This document shows, one piece after another, positions 21,161-33,564 of a stretch of DNA of 64,000 nucleotides; position 1 is the first letter of the stretch, and each line of letters starts with the position of its first letter. Below the pieces are notes generated by a model, which did not search any database, was not told the DNA's origin, and worked only from the letters and a program-made list of their open reading frames with translations. This DNA is from Siphonodentalium dalli (lineage: Eukaryota > Mollusca > Scaphopoda > Gadilida > Siphonodentaliidae). The position numbers and the translations under genes are program-made. Location of the stretch: positions 104,808,278 to 104,872,277 of the forward strand of contig CP136069.1 in assembly GCA_032622095.1 (NCBI GenBank), read 5' to 3'.

Positions 21161-21344
21161 CCCTTGTGAAGAATCCACTGGTTGACTAGCTGGCAGCCTT
21201 GAGGAACTTGAGAAATTTGGGTAATTCCAAGATGGTGGTCAAAATGGCCATCCTTGCCACAGGGAGATGGTGTCTACTGCAAAAGAAGCAGAAAATCATA
21301 ACAATATCACACCCTTTATGTTTCTATGATATCTTTAGTTTTTA

Positions 21345-21650
21345 GCGAACCTGAGACGAAGCTCCGGTGGAGCTATAGTCATCACTCCTCGTCCATCCGT
21401 CCGTCAACAATTCTTTAAACATCTTCTCCTCTGATACCATCAGACCGATTTGGTTCATATTTGGTGTGGATGTTCCCTTGGTAACTCTCATTCAGATTTG
21501 TTCAAATGAGGTCACTGGGTCAAATAGTTGCGAAGCCAGGGCCATAACTCTTTCCCTCCATAGTATTTCTTAAAACGACTTTTTGTCTAGAACCATTGGG
21601 CCGATTTAGCTTATATTTGGTATGGAGGGTTCTTGCAACAGAATTATAGA
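21345..21650 (+). mobile_element. HINE type 1 copy (5' portion)
   Basis: Begins AGCGAACCTGAGACGAAGCT and GTGGAGCTATAGTCATCAC, has a short CCGTCC run, then the same body as 13370-13600. Similarity ends at about 21630 (GGTATGGAGGG). Confidence 0.7.
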
Positions 21651-21804
21651 AAGCATAAATACTGTGCATGAGATGTATGGGGGTGATGAGATATGGGATC
21701 GGTTTACCATAACGGCCATGGATGGTTGCTGCATGAGGGATCCTGGAGTCCTAAACATCAACAGCACATGCATTAGGGACCTTGTCAAATTACAAGCAGA
21801 AATT

Positions 21805-22065
21805 CCGCTGGAGAACGGAGTTTTATCTCCGCTCAAAAACTCCGCTCTCCGGTAAGGTAAATAGCGTAAAACACGGAGTTTTTGTTACGTTCATCAGAGT
21901 TATAGCGAAGTTTCTGACGGAGTTTTTGTTACATTATAGCGGAGTTTCCGTTAATTTATACAGCGGAGTTTTGTTACGTTCATCGGAATTACTGCGGAGT
22001 TTCCATCGAAGTCCGCTGGATTTGAATGCGCTCACATCTGAGTGTTCCATCTAAAAACTCCGTTT
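21805..22065 (+). repeat. CGGAGTTT minisatellite-like cluster
   Basis: The words CGGAGTTTTTGTTAC, GCGGAGTTTCC and their inverse AAAACTCCG occur at least nine times, with TTACGTTCATC repeated between them. Spacing is irregular (about 25-45 bp). No gene was recognised. Confidence 0.6.
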
Positions 22066-23335
22066 TATACTAGGAAACACACCGCATTTTTTATTATCAG
22101 CCATACATGTATATGGCAAAGAAGAATGAATTCAGTCATGCTTGCACTGCAGCTTATCTACAATTTACCCCTCTGTTAACACGTTGTTTGCATTGTTTTA
22201 TAAATTAGGTATTGTTTGATTAATTGGCAGTAATAATTAGTGATCGATGCACGTTCTGTTTCGATTCCGTACTTTATATATACACATAAATTGTACCATT
22301 TGACTTCACTTTCATCGCATCAAAGTACACTTTATTCATCACTGATTGTCATAGTATCTAATAATCTAGCAAGTTCAGTTCACAATCTGCATACTCATAT
22401 AGTTATCATTCAATATCACTAATTGTTTAGTATTTTGTCGGCAAGCCATTGTGAAATTTCTTCACTATTTATCTATTCGTTACGCGATTGGTGGATTCTC
22501 TTCAAGCTCCGCCCCATGACCTGTCACTCATATTAAACCGGCAGATTCAAACTTCTTACTGGGTCGTGTTATTGGGTTAAATGATTTTTTTAAATTTCGT
22601 TTCAACACAGTTGGATTATACTTCTGTACATTTAATTTAGACTCCCATAATATTTGACTATTTTCTCCCCAGTGGACTGTGATTGGAAATGTTTCTCGCT
22701 GTAAATAATGATAAATATACAAATAGCGATCACACGACATCATGGACACAGCAAAATATTAATAAAAAAATGTAAACTAAAATGAAATGGGACATGCATA
22801 ACAAAACTACAGTTAATCAATTGCGTCCGCTTGGAGTATACTGTACCAGGTCTATTTAGTGTCAATTTCCAATGACTGAAATAAACTCCGGCAGAATGTG
22901 TTTCAAGAGATCCAACTAATTTAAAACTTTTCGTCAAGATACTGTGCCAGGCTGCTACAATTTAAAGCATATAAATAGTTCTTGACTACTAGAAGATGCA
23001 TTTTCAGTCTCCCAGTCCCACGAACAGGTAGAATAGGCACCCATTGGTAATATTCATAAACAATACCATAAACGTATTATGAATCAATACGACTCCCCAG
23101 GCCCAGGTGACTGACCGCGGACGGTTTGTTTATTTTCGAACACATGGTCATCACGCAACACAGAACTGATCTTGTAAATCTATTTTTGAGAACTGATCAT
23201 TATAAATAACTTTGATAATTTTTCCTGATACATTATTTTTGAGAACTGATCTTGTAAATATAGTAATCACTTGCTCCAGCTATAGAACTCTAGCTAGCTA
23301 GGCCATACGTGGATCATGACTGATATACTTCAAGA
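22066..23335. other. unassigned AT-rich DNA
   Basis: No gene was recognised. A short direct repeat, TTTTTGAGAACTGATC, occurs twice at 23184-23250. Confidence 0.4.
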
Positions 23336-23339
23336 AAGG

Positions 23340-24182
23340 ACTATGCGTGTGTGGTTCGTCAACAATTTCCTTTAGCATGGGCTACAGGTCGTACCTTTGG
23401 TCAGATCATTATAAAATTTTGGCCATCTTGAATTTCAGAATTCAATCCATTAGCACAGTCTACAGGTCATACTGTTTGTTTGTCTGATCATCATGAAATT
23501 TGTCATGGATGTTAATATTGACATGTAGATGGTAACGAGTAATTTTGGGGTCATTCGGCCAAAAAACATGGCCGCCAGCAGCCATCTTGGATTTTACTCT
23601 TTGCATGGCTAAATCCTTTGGCACGGGCTACAGGTCGTACCTTTGGTCGGATCATCATGAATATATGTCATGGATATTAACAATGATATGTAGATGGGAA
23701 CGAGTCATATTGGGGTCAATCGGCCAAAAAACATGGCCGCCAGCAGCCATCTTGGATTTTACTCTTTATTCAATCCATTAGAACGGGCTACAGCATGGAG
23801 TGTTTGTCTTATCATCATGAAATTTGTAGTGGAAGTTATATTGACATGTAGATAGGAATGAGTCATTCTGGGGTCATTCGGCCATAAAACATGGCCAACG
23901 GTAGCCATCTTGGATTTACTCTTTGTATGACTAAATCCTTTGACACAGGCTACAGGTCGTATCTTTTGTCGGATCATCATGAAATTTGGCATGGATGTTA
24001 ACATTGACATGTAAATGGGAACGAGTCATTTTGGGGTCATTTGGCAAAAATACTTGGCTGCCAGTGGCTATCTTGGATTTTACTCTTGGCATAACTAGAC
24101 CTTTCAACTTTCCACATTCTTGATCACTCCATTGACTGTAACACATGAAATTATTTCCTTGTCATTGACACTTTCATTTTGC
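23340..24182 (+). mobile_element. HINE/pearl-like element (type 2), partial
   Basis: GTCAACAATTTCCTTTAGCA is followed by about five core units (GGGCTACAGGTCGTACCTTT, AAACATGGCCGCCAGCAGCC, CTTTGCATG). It ends in TGTCATTGACACTTTCATTT. The 5' hairpin is missing and the 3' AAGTTGAGCT has been lost. No coding frame. Confidence 0.75.
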
Positions 24183-24381
24183 GGTCAGGTCCGTATCCCT
24201 ATTGAATGGTGACACTCATTTCGATTCTCATCATGAAGACATTTGAAGTTAAGCAATGCTGAGCCTAGTTAGTATGTTGATTGAAACATTTAGCCCATTC
24301 AGTATATGTACTGGACCTGTTCATGCCAATATGTGCAATGCATTGTCATCAAGAACATAATGCTTAGCTGTGGTATCAGCT

Positions 24382-25085
24382 TACTCTTGTCCCGAATAGA
24401 CAAACATCCGGAATAGTAGCACAAGGCAGACAAATGGGCAAATTTCAATAAAAGTACAGACCGGAGTAGAAGTACAGGGTGGAATTTTTTTTATATAAAA
24501 GTGTGGATTTGTTTAATTTCAAATTCCAAATTAGCGAATGTACTGATTTGTTTTTCCAAGTGACCAGTTAGGTTTTATGCTCATCTATCGTCGATTCCAG
24601 GAATTAATTTTATACGGAGTGAAATTAAGCTGGAATATAATTTAAGCGAACAAAACTATGTTTACCAAAAACTCAAACATGCTTGGTACTTACACTAGTC
24701 GCCACTGCCTACTATTTAAACACCAGTAATAGTTTCAAAATAAAGTATTCAATTGAATGAAACACTCAGCAAGCTTTACATCGGTAGAAAAGTTTGTAAA
24801 ACATCGCCATTTAGACAGCGAAGAATATTTACATTATTTGCTTTCGGTCATACTATTATATTACACTTCCAGTTAGTTTTTTAGCATTTAATAGCAAACA
24901 CTGATTCCATTCTTCCGTTCTAAAAATTAATCCTTCAAATGTTTGTTTTTATCGCATTTTGGCGAGTTAGATATGATCTTGCCAGTTTAAAATTAATAAA
25001 TGTATAGACTGGAATAAGCTCGTACAGGGCGGCAATTTAAAAAAATAAAATAAACAGATGTACTTTTATTCGGGACACAAGAGTA
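24382..25085. mobile_element. 704-bp MITE, TACTCTTGTCCCG ends, GCT duplication
   Basis: Left end TACTCTTGTCCCGAATA; right end, read inversely, TACTCTTGTGTCCCGAATA. GCT flanks both sides (24379-24381, 25086-25088). Subterminal parts also mirror each other (GTACAGACCGGAGTAGA and CTGGAATAAGCTCGTACAGG-like words). No coding frame. A 3-bp duplication fits several superfamilies, so none is assigned. Confidence 0.7.
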
Positions 25086-25335
25086 GCTGCGTGGAAAAAA
25101 CGTGTTTATCGACATATGACCCACCCACTCACCCCCGGCCCTGTGTAAGGATTTTTTTTGAGAAAATCCATGTTATTTTAAAATGATTATTATTTACCAG
25201 TACATAAATAGTAGAGGTGGATTTCATTTGATCATATCATTGACAAATGGCAATTATTGATGACATGTTATATTATGAAGTATAAACTAGTAAATATGCA
25301 TTATTAATGTTATGGTTTTATATTATTATTCACCA
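25086..25335. other. AT-rich DNA, nothing recognised
   Basis: Short unassigned spacer with ATTATTATT-rich sequence. Confidence 0.4.
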
Positions 25336-25337
25336 GG

Positions 25338-26560
25338 ATGTACATTGTTTGGGACATGACAAACTGCAGTATGGGATGGAATGCGGAACAGAATGACACT
25401 CTGTGGAACAGAATTTGAAATTGCATGGAACAGCTGATATCTCGAGGAATGTAGCACATAGAGGGTTCATTTAGTTTTCTAACGTAAGGCAGATATTCGC
25501 CTCAGACAAATATATTAACCCTGCCACTGAACTAACACCGGAAGTTTCATTATTTGCTGACAACTGACCTACCCTAAAATTGTTGAAATCATGGCTGCAG
25601 AACAGCTGTAGAATTGGGTTATTACATCAATAAAGCTATGCCCACAAGCGAAGTTGGTATTAAAATGAAGTTTAGCATCTATTGCACAACAGAAATGTAT
25701 TTGGTCGAGCGAAGCAGTTGTTTTTGTAGATCTAAAGACCAATTAAACCACCCATGTGAAGGTTCCACTAATAATGGAAAATGCGTTTGACATCAATATT
25801 TAGAATTTATATTTCACGATGAACATGCCTGCAAACAACAAGTATCATGTATCAAATGACGCTGTGGAATACTATGCATTCATTAGCTACCATATGGTAA
25901 TATGATTACTGATGCGGCGAACACACAAACTCTATATATCGAAGACGATGAATAAAGATAAAAATAGACTCGGCATTACAATAAGAATTTTGATTTCTGG
26001 TGATTTATTCCATAAAATGGGGCATATCGTGTCAAAATGTTGTACTATGGAATGTATTTTTTTCCAAAATCTTTCCACTATTCAGTGAATTGTGACGGAA
26101 ATTCGCACCTATAATGAGCGATTCATTTTCCTCATAATAATAGAAGCCGTTTTATCATCCAATTAAGCCATTCTTATCTGGGCTGTCATCCACAAATATA
26201 CACCAAGTTTCTGAGGATGCTTCTTGTGCTCTCTTCGTTTGTTTTAATTCTCACTTATTTTCTTTTTCAGTTGTGACTATACTGGAATCCAGCATTATTG
26301 TAAATGTCGAGTCTATTTTTTATATTTTTTCATCGGCATTGATCGATATATAGAGTTTGCATGTTCGCCATGTCAGTAGTCATATTACCACAAAAATATC
26401 GCAGCTAAAATGAATGCGTAGTATTCCACTGCATCAATTAGATAACTGATACTTCATGGTTGTTTCAAGTTGCTAGCATTCTGCAGATTGTAATTCTGTT
26501 CGGCATTCCATCCCGCAGTTTGTCATGTCATCACAATTGTCCGAATGTGTTCTAAATGTT
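25338..26560. mobile_element. 1.2-kb foldback element
   Basis: ACATGACAAACTGC and GGATGGAATGC with GAACAGAAT at 25356-25395 reappear inverted at 26490-26530. GGAATACTATGCATTCATT, GGTAATATGA and CAAACTCTATATATCGA at 25865-25945 reappear inverted at 26335-26435. The left arm holds about 430 extra bases. No coding frame. The target duplication is unclear. Confidence 0.65.
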
Positions 26561-26800
26561 ATTTATTTCAGCAGATGAGGAGGTGCATCTTGCCTAAATC
26601 AGAGGTATGACTGTCCCAACAAGACTAAAAGAACATGCAAACTTAGTAATGGAGTAGCCATATAAATACATTTTTGGCACAAACTATTTGTCCAAAGTTG
26701 AAACATAAATCACCAAAAAGAAAGCTTTTAATTAAATATAGGTGTATCTAAAATAGTTTCTAGAAATTTAGTGTTGTGCCAAATGTGTTTACTTATTTTT
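26561..26800. other. unassigned spacer
   Basis: Nothing was recognised. Confidence 0.35.
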
Positions 26801-27480
26801 AGCTCAACTTGACTTGTCCATGTTCCATGTTTGTTAACAATTTGCATTAGCACTGGCTACATGTTGTACCTTTGCTCAGATCATTATGATATCATGGCTG
26901 TTGACATTGATATGTAAATCGGAACGAGTCATTTTGGGGTCATTCGGCAAAAAAACATTGCTGCCAGCGGTCATCTTGGATTGCAATCTTCAATCCATTA
27001 ACACAGGCCATACTGTTTGATGATAATGGAATTTGTCATGGATGATGACATGTAGATGAGAACGAGTCATTTTTGGGGTCATTTGGTTGAAAAACATGGC
27101 CACCGGCAGCCATCATGGATTTTAATCTATGCAATACTAAATCTCCTGTCAAACCCTACAGACCTATTCCCCATCTGGTCATCACTAAACTGCATATGGA
27201 TCATCAGGGTGACCTATAGATGATGGGAGCCATCAATTTTTTCCCAAATTTGTAAAAAACATGGCCACCAGCAGCCCTCTTTGATTTCGAATTTGAATTT
27301 ATCAGCACGCCCTTCTGTCCGCATTTATTGGAGAATTGTTTAAAATTTACAGCATGTTTAGGATCTAGATGAGAGCTATCGAATTTGAACAATTTTTGAT
27401 GAAAAACATGGCCCCAGCAGCCATCTTATATTTTACTCTTTGCATGACTAAATCCTTTGGCACACTCTACCGACCACACC
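26801..27480 (+). mobile_element. HINE/pearl-like element (type 2), 5' portion and core
   Basis: Starts TTTTAGCTCAACTTGACTTG, then GTTAACAATTTGCATTAGCA, then about four diverged core units with AAACATGGCCACC-type motifs. 27258-27410 is the uninterrupted reference for the repeat broken at 11835/20998. The 3' hairpin is absent. Confidence 0.7.
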
Positions 27481-28379
27481 CTTGATCCGATTGACACAGG
27501 GTCCTTGACTCCGATTTATGTTTATAGTTCCTGGAATAAATGGTCTCAGGGAGAACATTTTCATCCAATGAATATGTATCCTTCTGCACTATTATATTTC
27601 CCCCGGTCTGCCATCTGCTTTTATTACCTGAATTCCCTCAAAATAGACCATTCCATTGTTTTTTTTTATAACTGAATGGGAGAATTATGCAATAATGTGA
27701 CTTTATAATGCTGAGGTTTTCACTGCCAGATTATACAATGCTATGATTCAAATATAGTCCTGTTAATCTCCATTTGTCAGCACAACTCCACTTGCTAGGA
27801 TGAGTTCTGCAAGATTTTCCCCTCATCTGTGCCCCCAGATAACAGATAATACATGTATATATTATTGTGCTATACAACATTGTTTATAGTGTGAGCCTAT
27901 GTATAGAGAGAAACATTAAATTGTAAGTTACTGTAAGATTGTTTTTGTGTATAGATTGTAAATTATTAAAACTGAACATATTATATTCTTAGTCTTATTT
28001 TTTGTGAACCCTGTAGTTGCTTATTAGTGGTAACAATTCATCCACAATTACCCATCATATTCTCTATTATGAATATTGGAGAATACAAATAAACTCATAA
28101 TTTAATCATAAGCTGTCAATTCAATGAATATTCTAATAGAAGCATGAAACTTTCAGGGTTGGTTGGGTATGTGGTCCTCATCAACCAATTAGCTGGTTCC
28201 AGGTTTCTGGTGACCCCTTGACCTTCAAATTGACCTTGACATTTTGAAAATTTGAGATTTGAGATTTAGGAGTATCTATTTTGTATCGAATATAATGGCT
28301 ATAATTAAAGGATATATAGACATTGGAGATTGTCGATGCGATACCATTGGATGTCCGCCTTTGTATCAACATACAATTT
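27481..28379. other. unassigned AT-rich DNA
   Basis: No gene or repeat was recognised. Confidence 0.4.
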
Positions 28380-29400
28380 GTCTATGATAATCCAAAATGG
28401 CCACCAAAATTTGACGTTTTTTCACTAATATCTTTCAAATCAGTTCCTGCTTTTTGGAACTGTTTGAGAATTGCAACTTTATATTGTATTGGTCATGTTA
28501 ACTTAACATTGGAGCAATGAAATATGCCATTCGTGTGCTCCCTGCCAACTCCGATCCCTTAAAAATTCGATTTTACAGAAAGCGGTATAAAAATTCACAA
28601 AAAATCACCATTGGGATTCTAGTCATATTTCGTCAAGAAATGGGAAGAACTGTGCAATCTAAGTGACAAATTCCATTTCTTATGAATATTCCAACTCAAT
28701 TGTACCCAAATTGTCAATTTGGCTCATAATGGCTGCCAAAATATGGAAAAAATGCCCAGCGAGTCATGCAACCGCATACCAGTTGTGGTTGATGAAAAAT
28801 GACTATTCTGTCTTATAGATATTTAATACTACCATTTCTGATGCACCTTGTTACTATTTTAAACACTGACATTACCAGAATTATTGGATTTTTCTATCAC
28901 AAACTTGACATCAAAATCGCCAAAAATTCACCTTTCAGGTTAAGACAATTTTCTCAAGTAAAATGGTATCGAAGGTGTTTATTGTCTTGATCTGTCTTAA
29001 ATGGGTCATACTTATCTGTTTTTGGACAAAATTACTCAAGATGGTATGCAAAATGGCAACCAAATTTTGTATAAAAAAAAAAAAAAAATTCATATATATC
29101 CTGAATATTATTCTCTGATGTTCCGAAAAGGTAGCAAAGTGTGACTCACTTTGTATAAACCATGTTACTTATGAAGCATGACAAATTAATTATAAATGAT
29201 GCAGTACGGAATTTTGCCAAAAACTTCTTTTGGGATTCTGACCATGTTTTTTGTACGGAAATGGACGGCACATTGAAACTGAACTAAAAGGGGCATTATT
29301 GTGAGGCTACGGCAATAAAATTGTGGTTCATTGGCATCGAAATGATTAATGTCAGGAAAACCGTTTCCCCCATTGTGCATATAAACCACCATCAGGATGT
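28380..29400 (+). repeat. single arm of the minisatellite foldback family
   Basis: Parallels 48195-49200: TTTTTGGAACTG, AACATTGGAGCAA, AAAATTCGATTTTACAGAA, GGGATTCTAGTCATATTTC, AAAATGGCTGCC, TTCCGAAAAGGTAGCAAAGT. No matching inverted arm follows on the right. Confidence 0.7.
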
Positions 29401-30560
29401 AGAACTCTCTGACATTACCTCTCTATCGATTAACATGTCCCTGAGTTATTGTGTAAAGCGAGTACCCACCCATATTTACACATGTACAACACAACCATGA
29501 CCATACACTCGCTCCATATATACATAAAACACCACAAATGAGCATGTAGCCACTCGTTTTTTTACACACACACTTCATCCATGGCCATATTTAGGTATAA
29601 CCGTACACCACGCACTTGACTATATAGCCACAAGTCACCATGCAGGTATACTTCTACACATCACCCACGACCGTATAATCACTCTTATATATAGCTCTAC
29701 ACCCCATTCATGATCATACAGTCACTTCATGTATACATATTCGTCTCATCATTGGCCATACAATTACACCATGTATATATATTTGCCATACCCATGGCCA
29801 TGTAGTCACTCAAGCTATACATATACACCACACCCATAACAATAGAGTCACTCCAAGTACACATATACGCATCACCAATGGCCATACAGACGTTCTATAT
29901 ATACCAATACCCCGCTCACACGACCATTCATACACAGGTTTGCATATGCACCTCACTCATGACAATTCAGCCACTCGCTGTATACTCATAACCACATTCC
30001 TTATCATATAGTCAATCATTGTTTACCAATTCACATCACCATTGGCCATATGGTTATTCCATATACACATATTGGCTGCACCAATGGTCATATAGTCACT
30101 AAAGATATACATATGCACCCCACCATGCCTATAAAGTCACTCCAGGTATACATATACACTCACCAGTGCAGCTTTCAAGACATACCAATACCCAGCAGAT
30201 CACCTCACCATTGGTCATACAGTCACTTCCTGTATACACATGACCATATAGACACTCAAGATATACATATTCTCCCCACTCATGACCGTAGAGTCACTCC
30301 AGTTGTGCGTATACACCTCACTAATTGCCATACAATCCTTCAAGACATACCAGTACCATGTACACCACCTCATTATCGGCCATATGGTATCTCCCTCATA
30401 CCTATTTGCCACATACATGGCATATAGCCACTCAATATATACATAAACACCCCACACATGGCCATAGAGTCATTCAATGTATACATATACACCTCAGCAT
30501 TGAATGGATACACCAATACCACATGGCCATTTGTATACTCCAGACTTGCATATCGTCGTT
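29401..30560. repeat. ~50-bp minisatellite array (C-rich strand)
   Basis: Degenerate units of roughly 45-55 bp built on GTATACATATACACC, CACCCATGGCCATA and AGTCACTC. The start (GAACTCTCTGACAT) matches 50873 in the foldback element. Open frames through it are coincidental. Confidence 0.8.
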
Positions 30561-31858
30561 GAAATTGCAAAATGTCGTATGGGTGTTTTTGTAAATTTTA
30601 CAGGAGAGACAAAAAACTTAATAGAAATAACAACATTGAACATATACTTGACATTTCGGGTTCTTTTGGTAGATAATTAGCTGCCGGTGTTCTGCCAAAT
30701 ATCTACGTCCTGCCAGATAAGTCAATATTTCTAATAATAGTAATGTTCTTGTGTAGCTCCGCCCTCAGGGAAATATCGCTGTAATTATGACCGGGTCGTT
30801 TTGCGTTGACCATTGACAAATTGTGTAGTTCGTGACATATTACGCACACGATATCTGAAAATGCTTCCTTGTTTGGATTTTGCAAAATGTTTTTGTGTGA
30901 ATAAAGAGTCAATTTCAACTCCCTGGCAAAATTGCTTCGCATTGGGGCGAGAGAATATGTTTACACTTAAAATCAGTTGGAAGTTTACATGGCTGTAGAT
31001 TAAAATCATAGCAACTTTTCGCATTTAAATGTTTATAGAATGCATATTCATAGAAGCCTATATATAAGGTCTATAAGACCAAGTAGGCAGGCCTATCGAT
31101 TGCGTATTCTGATAATTTAGCATTAGAAATTGGAATGATAAAAAAATCGATTTTTTCCTAATATATCATAATAATAAGAAAGTTTTGTAGGCATACGTGG
31201 GTTATATATTTCCGTTGTTAATTAATTAACATTGAATGCTCTTATAATAATAGGCCTAGAACACAACAAACATGATTTGGAACAAGTGATAGTCAAAAAC
31301 ATTCAATGGTGTGCATTGGGAATGGGAGCACACTCAATTTATATACTCTAAGCTATTATGTTGTGTGTATTACATGTACTACTAGGCTACATCGCATCCC
31401 TGACAAGTTGTCGCGCGCCCCGAACCACAATAAAACTTACTGATGAGGCACCCTGCGAAAACAAAAATAACTAAGAAAAAAGACACTGACCAAGATAGAG
31501 ACGATATTTAACTTACATAGGAGCCTTGGGAGGCTGATATGGATATAGATTGCATGTGGTACTTCCATCAGGTCATACCTCTCGTTAAGTCGCATCCTGA
31601 CGGGGTGGGGGCGGCTATAAATTTGTAGGCCTAGGCGTATAATATAATATAATATTTCATTTCGTATTATATACCCATATCCGCATGCATTCCAATAACT
31701 GACTGATTATCTGCCTACAAAGAAAATTTAAGAAATGGTGATGTTCCGACCAATTGGCAATTTTTGTGTTTAAATAAGTCAGATTTCACGATCTGATTTC
31801 GGAAAGTTTTGCTGGCATAGACCACTGATAAATTGTGTTTTTGTGTATGATGATTTCG
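30561..31858. other. unassigned AT-rich DNA
   Basis: No coding or repeat structure was recognised. AATAAA at about 30900 and an AATATAATATAATATAA run at about 31640 are not supported by other signals. Confidence 0.4.
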
Positions 31859-31862
31859 TTAA

Positions 31863-32342
31863 AGGTACTCAATCCGAACAGAGGGTCCCCATCTCAACAG
31901 ATTCCAACAACAACAATCCGATCAGAGGGTCCTATATTACTATTTCTTTGGCTTTGGGGGTAAAAAATATTTGATTCGAGTCGAGGAACCCGTCAAACAA
32001 AGCTCAGAGTTATTAGATATTGATTTTTGAAATTTGTTATTTACTCGAGATGAGTACTAATAATTGCCTTCAACTGCCATAATATGCTCGGGATGTGTAC
32101 ACCAAAATCTATTCAAACAGACAAGGATGGATAACTCTAAAATCAAGTGGTAATAATAACGCAATTTTGACTGAGTTCTGGGCCAGAAAGTATTCCCGAT
32201 AATGAAAAATAATAGGTTTCTAAAATCGATATCTAACAAATCTGAGCTTTGATGGGTGACTTCCTCGACTCGAATCAAATATTTTTGACCCCCGAAGCCA
32301 TTGAAATAGTAATTGAGAAGAGTTTTATCGGATTGAGTACCT
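31863..32342. mobile_element. 480-bp foldback MITE, AGGTACTCAATCCG ends, TTAA flanks
   Basis: TTAA (31859-31862) precedes AGGTACTCAATCCGA and TCGGATTGAGTACCT precedes TTAA (32343-32346). Most of the length is self-inverse, for example ATTCGAGTCGAGGAA near 31973 and TTCCTCGACTCGAAT near 32262. Relatives are at 57529-57929 and 20108-20326. No coding capacity. Confidence 0.88.
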
Positions 32343-32546
32343 TTAAACTTTAGAGCCAATGTGATTTATGTCATGCTTATTAATTTCGATCGCAACCATA
32401 TAAACAGCGAACGCAACATTTTTCGCTCAGAAATTAGAATTCCACATGGTCATGCACATTTTTGTATGGACATTCCATGCAATGACTAAATACACTATTT
32501 TAGCTCCGAGAATTGACTTTAAAATGTTTGCCGTGTCAGATTATCG

Positions 32547-33564
32547 GGTCCGTGAAGATTCGGCGGAGGGAAGATTCGGCAGGGAAGATTCGGCGGGGAA
32601 GATTCGGCTGGTTTTATCGGCCGAATCTTCCTAGGTTTATACCAATATATTGGGACGGGAGATGTTTTGTTTGAGATAATTTTAGAACTGGTAAGTTTAT
32701 TTGTATGTTTTATGCTCATTAGTTTGTTTGACATATTTTAGGTTTATGATAAGGTAAGTTTATTATGAATATATTGAAGTTATTACTTACAAATTACGTG
32801 GTAAGATTTAATGAGAAAACGAATAAATTTTTTGACAGTTGTTCACATTCTGTTCACGTTGGCACCAAGTGTTTACATAACAGTCGGTAGAATATACAGA
32901 GTCGTCTTTCTGATGCTGATATGATCTAAGTGAGAACTATTCGATATTTGTTTAGATAAGTTTGCTGAGTGCATTTCAGTTAGGACTGATCAGTTGTTTG
33001 TTTTACCGCATCAGATCTAACGACTTTTAGACTATAAAGTTGAATGAAATTGACTTCACCATATCACATCTTCATCATGCCTTCGTACAACCTCCGTCAA
33101 AATCAGCTCATAGACTACCCGTGTATTAAGTTCGAATGTCGAAATTGCCGTTGCAGCCAGTGATCTCGAGACAGACGTCAGGAAGAATCGGCAAGGCAAA
33201 GAAATAAGAAGACAAGACGACAACAAGACAAGAAGATAACAAGACAAGACTATTAGTTCATTTTGTATGTTTCAAATAAAGAATTTGTATTTCTGTTACA
33301 CCTTATGTTATCAGATTGTGTAAATATGTTTCATCCATTCTAATAAGTCTAATAAAATCTGTCATTACTAAAAATGAGTTAATCAAGACCCTATAATCCC
33401 TCTAATTAGTTGTTATTGTTACAACAAAGAATAAGTGCGCACAATCCCGTAATCCCTCCACTAATTAGTTAGATCAAACGACTGGCCGAATCTTCCCCGC
33501 CGAATCTTCCCTCCGCCGAAAAATACATGGCCGAAACTTCCCTCCGCCGAATCTTCCCGTTCCC
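32547..33564. mobile_element. 1.02-kb MITE with GGAAGATTCGGCGG tandem inverted ends
   Basis: Both ends are about 75 bp of 13-14-bp tandem units GGAAGATTCGGCGG, in opposite orientations. CAGATTATCG lies on both sides (32537-32546, 33565-33574). The right flank is LINE sequence. Long inverted repeats and a 9-10-bp duplication suggest a Mutator-type (MULE) MITE. The interior holds AAGACAAGAC repeats near 33195-33250 and an AATAAA at 33277; no protein was recognised. Confidence 0.72.

Noticed and set aside
21622-21855. 77-codon frame that looks protein-like
   Set aside because: It begins within a HINE repeat tail and runs into the CGGAGTTT cluster; no family was recognised.
30050-30594. Open frames rich in H, I, T and Y
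   Set aside because: They are translations of the ~50-bp minisatellite.
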